A stretch of 10,719 nucleotides of DNA, from assembly GCA_030613445.1 (NCBI GenBank), contig JAUWLY010000065.1:1-10719 (forward strand), read 5' to 3'. The stretch comes from Candidatus Stahliibacteriota bacterium (lineage in GTDB: Bacteria; Hydrothermota; Tepidihabitantia; SM23-42). The position numbers and the translations under genes were made by a program. The first letter of the stretch is position 1. The number at the start of each line of letters is the position of its first letter. This document shows positions 4,883 to 10,719 of the stretch, piece after piece. The notes beneath the pieces are model-generated. The model was not told where the DNA came from, did no database searches, and worked only from the letters and a program-made list of their open reading frames with translations.

Positions 4883-7153
4883 ATGTTAGACAAGAAATCC
4901 TTCTTAAAAATTGTTTGTCCGTGCGTTTTTTTCCTAATTTCAGTAACTTTAACAGAAGCTCAGTGGACATCAATTGGACCAGAAGGAGGTTGCATCATAT
5001 CATTTGCTTTTCATCCCACTAACCCGGATGTGGTTTATGCCGGCTGTGATGACTCCGGCGGAATGTATAAGAGTACTGATGGTGGTAATAGTTGGACATT
5101 AATCACTTCGGCGATGCCGGATCTCACTGCTTGGTGTATAGTGATGGATCTACAAAATCCAGATATCTTGTATGCTGGAGATCTTTATGCCCGCTATGGA
5201 GTCACAAAAACAACAGATGGCGGTACTACATGGACAGAGGTGAATGCTAGTCTTGGCAATTTGCATATTGGATCTCTGGCAATCAATCCTGATAACTCTG
5301 ATGTAATTTATGCTGGCACTGGAACATGGCAATTTTCTGGCGATGGTGTTTACAAATCTGTCAATGGCGCAAACAGTTGGTTCCAGTCTGGACTTTCTGG
5401 TATGCGGATCCACTGCCTGGCAATAGACAATCAATACCCTGATACCCTATATGCTGGAACAGGAGAAAATGGTGTTTACAAATCAATAGACGTAGGGACT
5501 AATTGGATTAAAACGGTGTTGGATGGATCAGGGATTCTTGGTATAGCTATCAATCCAGATTCTACTAATATTGTCTATGCATCCGTTTTGGGCGATACCT
5601 GTGGCGTATATAAGAGTATAGACGGAGCTCAAACCTGGAATTTAACAGGGTTATCTTCAACTATACCTTGGAATGTAGCCATAAATCCAAGCAATACAGA
5701 GATTCTTTATGCTACAACTATAAACGAAGGTGTTTACAAATCCATTAATGGAGGTGTTAGTTGGAATCAGATCAATTCGGGTTTAATAAGTCTTTTTTGC
5801 ATTGGTTTAGGTATCAGTCCAACGGTTCCTACTACCATTTATATTGGTTCTGTTATTGAAGGAATATACAAAAGCATCAATGGTGGCACTAACTGGATAG
5901 AGGTCAATAATGGATTAAAAAACACCTATGTTCGTGCCTTGGCAATTGATCCAAATTTTCCAAACATCATCTATGCCGGATTGGATGCAGGCTACCAACA
6001 AGATATTCAATATACTGTTCAACGGACCACTAACAATGGTATTAATTGGGAAACGTGCGGCGACTTCAGGATTGATGTCTTCAGCTTAGCTGTCGATCCC
6101 GTGGAGAGTAATATCCTCTATGCCGGAACATATCTTGAAGGTCTGTACCGCAGTACTGACAGTGGAGACAGCTGGTCGTCTACGACAGGTTGGTCTGACA
6201 GTGCAGTTGTTTTCTCCATAGTATTTCACCCCCAATCACCAGATACCCAGTATGCCGGCGCATGGACACCCAGCGATCCTTGGGGGGTATATAGAAGTAC
6301 TGATCGGGGTATGACATGGCAGCCCTTGGGTCTTGCAGGAAGTGCAGTTGCCCCCCTGGCCATTGATCCATCCAATCCGTACGTCCTTTATGCTGGAACG
6401 ATTTATCCTGACTCAGGTGTATACAAAAGCACTGATTCAGGTAACAACTGGTTCCAGACAGGTTTAGACTCGGGTAGCGTGTGGTCGTTTGCCATGGATC
6501 CGTTGTCTTCGAATATCTTGTACGCCGGGTTTAGAGAGGGAAAACTGTATAAGAGTACTAATGGTGGCGGAGATTGGCTTCAGATTGACCCAGGATGGAC
6601 AAACACAGATGTTTTATCTTTAGCCATTAATCCAGTTGATCCGGATGTGTTGTATGCAGGCACAAGTGGTGCAGAAAAAGAAACAGCAGCCACAGGAGGC
6701 ATTTATCAAAGCACCGATGGAGGAAACAGTTGGACTGAAATAAGTTCTGGACTGACTACTACGCATGCCCTGTGCCTTACGATTCATCCTGCAGTGCCTG
6801 ATACAATCTACACAGGAACTTACGGTGGTGGTGTATATCATCTCTCTGGAACAGGAATCGAGGAAGACAAAGCCTCTCCCATGTTTCCGCAAAAGCTTTA
6901 CTTGTTTCAGAACTGCCCCAACCCATTTACTCAGTCTACAGTTATTAGCTACCAGGTATCAGCTAAAAGCGAGGTTTCTTTAAAGATTTACGATGTGACT
7001 GGAAGAATGGTAAAGAGATTAGTAAATGGAGAGAAAGAGGCCGGACGTCACAATGTCAGGTTTTCCACCAAAGGATTGACGGCCGGACTCTATTTCTGTC
7101 GATTGAAGGCTGGGAACTCTACAACTATGAATAAGTTAATTATTCTTCGCTAA
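4883..7153 (+). CDS. Secreted Asp-box (BNR/sortilin-like) beta-propeller protein with T9SS sorting domain
   Basis: 756 residues. A signal peptide (1-26) probably ends at TEA-Q. Residues 28-655 are repeats of the form 'NPDxxYAG...GVYKSTDGGNSW'. STDGGNSW fits the Asp-box consensus SxDxGxTW. Thirteen units end in Trp (71, 117, 166, 208, 252, 294, 338, 389, 431, 479, 523, 565, 617), and a fourteenth (TIYTGTYGGGVYHLSG) lacks it. Fourteen blades fit two seven-bladed propellers, as in GH74 enzymes. From about 673 to 756 there is a T9SS type A sorting domain: NCPNPFTQST, SLKIYDVTGRMVKRL, GLYFCRLKAG and the basic end KLIILR. Export across the outer membrane is inferred. No sialidase or GH74 catalytic set could be identified, so binding, hydrolysis or adhesion are all open. 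It is the first gene of an operon with the glycoside hydrolase 14 bp downstream. Confidence 0.87.
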   Translation: MLDKKSFLKIVCPCVFFLISVTLTEAQWTSIGPEGGCIISFAFHPTNPDVVYAGCDDSGGMYKSTDGGNSWTLITSAMPDLTAWCIVMDLQNPDILYAGDLYARYGVTKTTDGGTTWTEVNASLGNLHIGSLAINPDNSDVIYAGTGTWQFSGDGVYKSVNGANSWFQSGLSGMRIHCLAIDNQYPDTLYAGTGENGVYKSIDVGTNWIKTVLDGSGILGIAINPDSTNIVYASVLGDTCGVYKSIDGAQTWNLTGLSSTIPWNVAINPSNTEILYATTINEGVYKSINGGVSWNQINSGLISLFCIGLGISPTVPTTIYIGSVIEGIYKSINGGTNWIEVNNGLKNTYVRALAIDPNFPNIIYAGLDAGYQQDIQYTVQRTTNNGINWETCGDFRIDVFSLAVDPVESNILYAGTYLEGLYRSTDSGDSWSSTTGWSDSAVVFSIVFHPQSPDTQYAGAWTPSDPWGVYRSTDRGMTWQPLGLAGSAVAPLAIDPSNPYVLYAGTIYPDSGVYKSTDSGNNWFQTGLDSGSVWSFAMDPLSSNILYAGFREGKLYKSTNGGGDWLQIDPGWTNTDVLSLAINPVDPDVLYAGTSGAEKETAATGGIYQSTDGGNSWTEISSGLTTTHALCLTIHPAVPDTIYTGTYGGGVYHLSGTGIEEDKASPMFPQKLYLFQNCPNPFTQSTVISYQVSAKSEVSLKIYDVTGRMVKRLVNGEKEAGRHNVRFSTKGLTAGLYFCRLKAGNSTTMNKLIILR

Positions 7154-7154
7154 A

Positions 7155-7161
7155 AAGGGAG
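7155..7161 (+). promoter_or_regulatory. Shine-Dalgarno of the glycoside hydrolase gene, fixing a GTG start
   Basis: AAGGGAG, 6 nt before the GTG at 7168. The GTG gives an intact signal peptide, and no better start lies nearby. Confidence 0.7.
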
Positions 7162-7167
7162 AGTGTA

Positions 7168-9462
7168 GTGTTAAACAAGAATTTGTTTTCAAAATTGGGA
7201 TGTTTGATTCTTCTGTTGTGTACTTCAATCTCTAAGGGACAACAACTTATACCTAAGAATTCCGCAGAAATTACAGCCTCCAGTATAGGAATGCATACTA
7301 TCTGGCTTGATATAGGTCCCATCCGTAAGGATGTAACCGAAAAGATGTTTGATACTGGTATCAAATGGTGCAGGCTTGGAGTGCCATGGGGATATGTTGA
7401 ACACGATTCTGTTGGATACTATGACTTTACGTCTATAGACACAATAATAAACCAACTTGTTGACCACAGTATCACACCTTATCTTATACTATCAGACCCA
7501 AATGTCTTATATAACCCAAACGGCTATCCTCCTATACCAGATAGTGCTGTTTACTTTGCTGCCTGGCTCGCTTATGTAGATACCGTGGTGAAGCGGTATC
7601 GAGATACCGTAAATTACTGGGAGATCTGGAACGAGCCCAATCTTGATGAAACATGGCTTCCTGCGGCAAATCCTGTGCAATACTCTGCTCTTGTGTGTTC
7701 AACAGCAAAGGTTATCAGAGCAATTGATTCTGATGCTGTTATTTGTCTTGGCGGAACGGCACTTATTGATATTAGATTTATCAAGTCCTGTCTTGAGAAT
7801 GGCGTGGACCAATATATAGATAAAATAGGCATACATCCTTATCGAACACTACCTGAAGCACCTCAAAGCCTGTTAACATGGACGCCAAATAGTCAATTTG
7901 TGAGCCCTTATGGCTCTTATGAGGAAGAAATAAAAGCCCTGAAAGATACGATTGCATTGTTTAGCGATACCCTTGATATCTGGGATACTGAGGGCTGTTT
8001 CCTTTCAGATTCAATTTATCCAGATCCATTGAGTCCTGATCCGCTTAATCCTCAACATTCATCTCAAGAAACACAGGCAAAGTACTTGGCTAGAAGATAT
8101 ATCATCAGTCTCAAACAAGGTATCGAACTTACCACCTGGACCGTTGATTGGGACATGCATAGCATAACAAATAATATGGGGAGGGCTGATTGGGTTGATG
8201 ACTATTCTGAACGCACTGATTATGAGTTTGGTGAGGCGCCATTTTGCGGCATAGTATATACTCCACAGGATGTGTATACCTTTACTTCTGAAGGCGAAGA
8301 TTATACTGAAATATTCCCGCTAATGGAGACGATTTATGATCCTTTTGCTTCAGGTGATTCCTGTATTTGGACACCGAACGGCATGGGAGATTCAGGTTAT
8401 GCTTACTATGATTTTGATCTAATAGAAAGTAAATGGTATAATCTATGGTCGAGAAGTGTGGGAAATGGTGATAGTATTAGTGTGTTTGTTGCGGCACTGG
8501 ATACTATGTGGTTCAGTGTCGGGAACTGGTATTCAACAGGTGAATACAGGTGGACTCCGGCGTCAGGTAAGTTCCTAAGATTTTTTCAGCTTGAGCCAGA
8601 TAGCCATAGATTATATATAATAACTTACTGGGATGGTTCAAGATTTGATATATGGAATCTTGTAAAGGTTGACACTAATTGCATCCGCAAAGATTCATAC
8701 TACGCTCTTCAGAATATCTGCAGCGTTTTCGATGAGGCAGTGCAGAGCACACAGAATTTCTCATCATATTTTGAGAACATCAATGCAGACACCTCACACT
8801 TCAATAGACTTGCCTACGCCAATTTCGAGGATACCGTAGTGGGTGCACGGTTTGTTGCGTACTGGTTCGGTATAGAGGCAGAGGATATTTATACAGATAA
8901 ACTTTTGAGGCTTATGGTTAACGATACAACCGTATCTTCTGCAGTTCTCATAGACTTTGTGAGTGGTTCAGTGAATAATATTGATTTCTATGTCAGCGAG
9001 ACTTTAACGGTCTTTGATAGTCTTCCAGTAGCTGATTTTCCGTATTGCGTTGCACTCAACTGGAGTACAGGTATTTATGAAAATGCAAAATTCAAAGTAG
9101 GTTCCGCTTCATGCCGAGCAAAATTAGAAATATATCCCAACCCCTTCTCAAAGCTGACACACATCAAATTCCAAGCTCTTCCGCCCTCTGTGCGAGAATC
9201 CTCACAAAGCGGGACAAACTCCAAGAGCCAAGTTACACTGAGTATTTATGATGCTGCCGGTAGATTGGTTAAAGATTTCTCACGCTTTACGCTCGACGCC
9301 CTACGCCCTACGCTTTTATCCTGGGACGGTCGGAATGATAAAGGTGAAGTCGTACCTTCGGGGGTTTATTTTGTGCAACTAAAAGCAGGGGATGAACTCT
9401 CACCCGCCTGCCAAAGCAAAGCGGCGGGCAGGCATATCAAGAAGCTTCTTTTAATAAAATAA
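7168..9462 (+). CDS. Secreted glycoside hydrolase (clan GH-A-like) with inserted CBM-like domain and T9SS sorting domain
   Basis: 764 residues from GTG. A signal peptide (1-24) ends near SKG-Q. A (beta/alpha)8-type domain has WEIWNEPN (acid/base Glu156) and DIWDTEG (probable nucleophile Glu275), the pair expected in retaining clan GH-A enzymes of the GH39/GH5 kind; family and substrate are not resolved. Residues of about 376-503 look like a beta-sandwich carbohydrate-binding domain (YNLWSRSVGNGDSISVFV, RLYIITYWDG). They sit before SYYALQNICSVFDEA, which resembles the last barrel helix. A second beta-sandwich follows (about 548-645). The C-terminus (651-764) is a T9SS type A sorting domain: YPNPF, SIYDAAGRLVKDF, SGVYFVQLKAG, KKLLLIK. 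Three repeat-like stretches interrupt this domain (see separate entries). It probably acts on extracellular polysaccharide together with the upstream propeller protein. Confidence 0.85.
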   Translation: MLNKNLFSKLGCLILLLCTSISKGQQLIPKNSAEITASSIGMHTIWLDIGPIRKDVTEKMFDTGIKWCRLGVPWGYVEHDSVGYYDFTSIDTIINQLVDHSITPYLILSDPNVLYNPNGYPPIPDSAVYFAAWLAYVDTVVKRYRDTVNYWEIWNEPNLDETWLPAANPVQYSALVCSTAKVIRAIDSDAVICLGGTALIDIRFIKSCLENGVDQYIDKIGIHPYRTLPEAPQSLLTWTPNSQFVSPYGSYEEEIKALKDTIALFSDTLDIWDTEGCFLSDSIYPDPLSPDPLNPQHSSQETQAKYLARRYIISLKQGIELTTWTVDWDMHSITNNMGRADWVDDYSERTDYEFGEAPFCGIVYTPQDVYTFTSEGEDYTEIFPLMETIYDPFASGDSCIWTPNGMGDSGYAYYDFDLIESKWYNLWSRSVGNGDSISVFVAALDTMWFSVGNWYSTGEYRWTPASGKFLRFFQLEPDSHRLYIITYWDGSRFDIWNLVKVDTNCIRKDSYYALQNICSVFDEAVQSTQNFSSYFENINADTSHFNRLAYANFEDTVVGARFVAYWFGIEAEDIYTDKLLRLMVNDTTVSSAVLIDFVSGSVNNIDFYVSETLTVFDSLPVADFPYCVALNWSTGIYENAKFKVGSASCRAKLEIYPNPFSKLTHIKFQALPPSVRESSQSGTNSKSQVTLSIYDAAGRLVKDFSRFTLDALRPTLLSWDGRNDKGEVVPSGVYFVQLKAGDELSPACQSKAAGRHIKKLLLIK
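9175..9228 (+). repeat. Imperfect palindrome inserted in the sorting-domain coding sequence
   Basis: Outer arms GCTCTT (9175-9180) and AAGAGC (9223-9228). Inside, CCGC (9181-9184) pairs with GCGG (9209-9212), and TGT..GAG pairs with CTCACA around AATC. It encodes about LPPSVRESSQSGTN, which is absent from the aligned sorting domain of the upstream gene. Confidence 0.5.
9281..9315 (+). repeat. Heptanucleotide tandem repeat, five units, inside the gene
   Basis: Five consecutive 7-mers of the form NACGCYY: CACGCTT, TACGCTC, GACGCCC, TACGCCC, TACGCTT. It encodes roughly SRFTLDALRPTLL between AGRLVKDF and SWDGRND. Gain or loss of one unit would shift the frame and remove the end of the sorting domain. 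Confidence 0.7.
9403..9433 (+). repeat. GC-rich palindrome near the 3' end of the gene, two alternative stems
   Basis: GCCTGCC (9406-9412) can pair with GGCAGGC (9427-9433), or CCCGCC (9403-9408) with GGCGGG (9423-9428). The two stems exclude each other. It encodes about SPACQSKAAGRH between QLKAGDE and IKKLLLIK, a stretch missing from the neighbour's sorting domain. The base composition is much richer in GC than the gene around it. Confidence 0.55.
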
Positions 9463-9484
9463 TTGCCAGAGATATCGTAAGGGT

Positions 9485-9512
9485 TTGATAATCAATAGAT
9501 ATCGACTATAAT
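9485..9512 (+). promoter_or_regulatory. Promoter-like site pointing antisense into the tautomerase gene
   Basis: TTGATA (9485-9490), 16 bp, TATAAT (9507-9512), in the 72-bp gap between convergent genes. No start codon stands where a leaderless gene would begin (about 9518-9521). The expected transcript, starting near 9519, would run antisense to the tautomerase and tricorn genes. The gap holds no convincing intrinsic terminator. Confidence 0.35.
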
Positions 9513-9534
9513 GCAATATAAGTAAGAATTCGGT

Positions 9535-9738
9535 TCAATGTTCGTTTTTGGTCTTTTTGTGTTTGTCGATTATCAGTTCACCATTAGCGCCGACATTTTC
9601 CGGCTTATTCTCCCGGATGATCACAGTGATATGCGGAATCCCATATATCTTAACGGCAATGTCGGTCAATTCTTTGACCAATTGTCTTTTGCGCTCAATT
9701 TCTTTAATGGGTGGTCCTTCAACCATAATTATAGGCAT
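9535..9738 (-). CDS. Small 4-oxalocrotonate tautomerase-family protein
   Basis: A 67-residue protein with the 4-OT pattern: MPIIMVEG at the start, giving catalytic Pro1 after Met removal, a helix (KEIERKRQLVKELTDIAVKIYG), then a strand and hairpin (HITVIIRENKPENVGANGELI). Members use the N-terminal proline as a general base in keto-enol tautomerisation and related reactions. Aligned by eye to classical 4-OT, Arg11, Arg39 and Phe50 correspond to Pro, Thr and Val here, so the oxalocrotonate substrate is unlikely; it may be closer to DmpI-type proteins. The ATG lies 2 bp after the stop of the tricorn-like gene, with AAAGGAAA inside that gene's end as Shine-Dalgarno, so the two are probably co-translated. 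Family is sure, substrate unknown. Confidence 0.88.
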   Translation of the reverse strand: MPIIMVEGPPIKEIERKRQLVKELTDIAVKIYGIPHITVIIRENKPENVGANGELIIDKHKKTKNEH

Positions 9739-9740
9739 GA

Positions 9741-10719
9741 TTATTTTCCTTTTATTTGTTCAAGCAACACTTGTATTGCTTTGGTTAGTTGGCTGTCTTT
9801 ACTTAAACCATCTTCTTCTGGTTTATTCTCAACATAGACATCTGGTTCAATCGGCATATTTTCAAGGTTCTCACCAGTGAGCAAGAACCAACCAGTCCCC
9901 GGGATGCGAAACCCAGAACCATCGAGCAACCTGATATTATTTGTGCCAATGACCGCGCCGAATGTTGGAACGCCAATCAGCTTACCCAATTGCAATTCCT
10001 TAAATGCAGCCGGGAAAATCTCGGCATCACTATAACAAAACTCATTTATTAAAACTACAGTTGGTTTATCCCAACGAAACAGCGATGCATAATTCTTATC
10101 ACCGCCGCGTTCTTTAGAGTACATATACGCTGTGCGGCGCAAAATCTCGATTATCTGATCGTGGATATTACCGCCGCCATTATATCTGATATCTATAACA
10201 AGACCTTGTTTGTCCATTTCTTTGTACAGATCTTTTTCGAATTTCTTTAAGTTCTCACCGCCCATCGAAGCGATATAGAGATAACCAAGTCTATTATTGC
10301 TCTGTCCATGGTCATAATCTTTATTAAACCTCACCCAGTTATCTCTGACCATACGGATTATTGGCCAAGGTGTTTTCGGGGTTACCTTGCTATTCTTTTT
10401 TTTGCCATGATGGACAATTGTAAGCATTATTTCTTTATCATTTTTGTTGCGCAGTAGTGCGTAGAAATTCTTACCCTTTTCTATTTTCTTAGCGTTAATA
10501 TGAGTTATTATATCTCCTGGTCTAATATCAACATCACTTGCACTCACTGGTGCATCAGGGATAATATCTTTTACCTTAACACCTTCTCCTTTATATGCGC
10601 TATCATAGACTATACCGAGTGCTCCAGTAGTTTCACCGCCACCACCACTTTCCCATATGCTTAAATGAGATGCGTTCAGTTCACCGATCATCATCGACAC
10701 AATATTGTGAAAATCTCGT
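9741..10719 (-). CDS. Tricorn-type serine protease, C-terminal part (cut by window edge)
   Basis: The reading frame is open to the right edge, giving about 325 residues of a longer protein; the GTG at 10700 is internal. Numbering from that GTG: GELNASH carries Ser11-His12, matching Ser745-His746 of Thermoplasma tricorn. A PDZ domain spans about 27-100 (VKVKDIIPDAPVS, IRPGDIITHINAKKI). The S41 core has GLVIDIRYNGGG (166-177), then NEFCYSDAEIFP with probable nucleophile Ser224 and Asp225, and LENMPIEPDV with Glu280 in the place of tricorn Glu1023. The catalytic set is therefore complete. Tricorn proteins cut peptides into small pieces, and the missing N-terminal part would be expected to hold PD40-type propellers. 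Whether it is cytoplasmic or exported depends on that missing end. The tautomerase gene follows directly. Confidence 0.88.
   Translation of the reverse strand, partial: RDFHNIVSMMIGELNASHLSIWESGGGGETTGALGIVYDSAYKGEGVKVKDIIPDAPVSASDVDIRPGDIITHINAKKIEKGKNFYALLRNKNDKEIMLTIVHHGKKKNSKVTPKTPWPIIRMVRDNWVRFNKDYDHGQSNNRLGYLYIASMGGENLKKFEKDLYKEMDKQGLVIDIRYNGGGNIHDQIIEILRRTAYMYSKERGGDKNYASLFRWDKPTVVLINEFCYSDAEIFPAAFKELQLGKLIGVPTFGAVIGTNNIRLLDGSGFRIPGTGWFLLTGENLENMPIEPDVYVENKPEEDGLSKDSQLTKAIQVLLEQIKGK

Noticed and set aside
4883..7153. Naming the propeller protein a sialidase or Ycf48-like photosystem factor
   Set aside because: Asp-box repeats are shared by many unrelated propellers. The sialidase arginine triad and Tyr/Glu pair were not found, and nothing suggests photosynthesis.
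9439..9452. AAGAAGCTTCTTTT palindrome at the end of the hydrolase gene as a terminator
   Set aside because: The palindrome has no loop and can form only a very short stem; it simply encodes the KKLL of the conserved C-terminus.
9538..9880. Plus-strand open frames antisense to the tautomerase and tricorn genes
   Set aside because: They overlap two well-recognised genes on the other strand, have no family resemblance or Shine-Dalgarno, and read as shadows. Only the promoter-like site before them is kept as a finding.

Overview
The window looks like chromosomal DNA of an AT-rich, Gram-negative-type bacterium that uses the standard code. It encodes a lipoprotein signal peptidase, a predicted lipoprotein transglycosylase and two large secreted proteins. 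Both secreted proteins end in a type IX secretion (Por/T9SS type A) C-terminal sorting domain. That domain is typical of Bacteroidota and related FCB-group lineages, and also occurs in uncultured phyla such as WOR-3/Stahlbacteria. I lean towards an uncultured FCB or WOR-3-like lineage by inference; no rRNA or marker gene here proves it.

Layout. Positions 1-227 (minus) hold the start of an MFS transporter that runs off the left edge. It is divergent from a plus-strand operon at 323-1931: a TPR protein, a TraR/DksA-type zinc-finger protein (4-bp ATGA overlap) and lspA. lspA meets a minus-strand lipoprotein lytic transglycosylase (1928-4027) tail to tail, and the two stop codons share TTAA. A 252-bp non-coding stretch with strong hairpins, framed by a 9-bp inverted repeat, follows. 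Next is ndk (minus, 4298-4717), divergent from a two-gene plus-strand operon of secreted proteins. The first (4883-7153) is a 14-unit Asp-box beta-propeller protein. The second (7168-9462) is a clan GH-A-like glycoside hydrolase with an inserted carbohydrate-binding-like domain. At the right edge, on the minus strand, are the C-terminal part of a tricorn-type S41 protease (9741-10719, cut by the window) and a small tautomerase-family protein (9535-9738) directly after it.

How the pieces work together. The operon at 4883-9462 probably makes an exported pair that binds or degrades polysaccharide. LspA and the transglycosylase belong to envelope maintenance, and ndk is housekeeping. The TPR and TraR/DksA genes are translationally coupled.

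Most striking signals. (1) Six promoter-like sites share one geometry: a TTGACA-like -35, exactly 16 bp, then TATAAT/TAAAAT. In four of them the start codon lies only 5-8 nt after the -10 box and no Shine-Dalgarno is present, which predicts leaderless mRNAs. Genes with long leaders or downstream positions mostly carry AAGGAG/AAGGGAG instead. (2) The sorting domain of the glycoside hydrolase carries three in-frame insertions of repeat-like DNA (two palindromic, one 7-bp tandem repeat). Its neighbour's copy of the same domain lacks them, which suggests small repeats colonising coding sequence.
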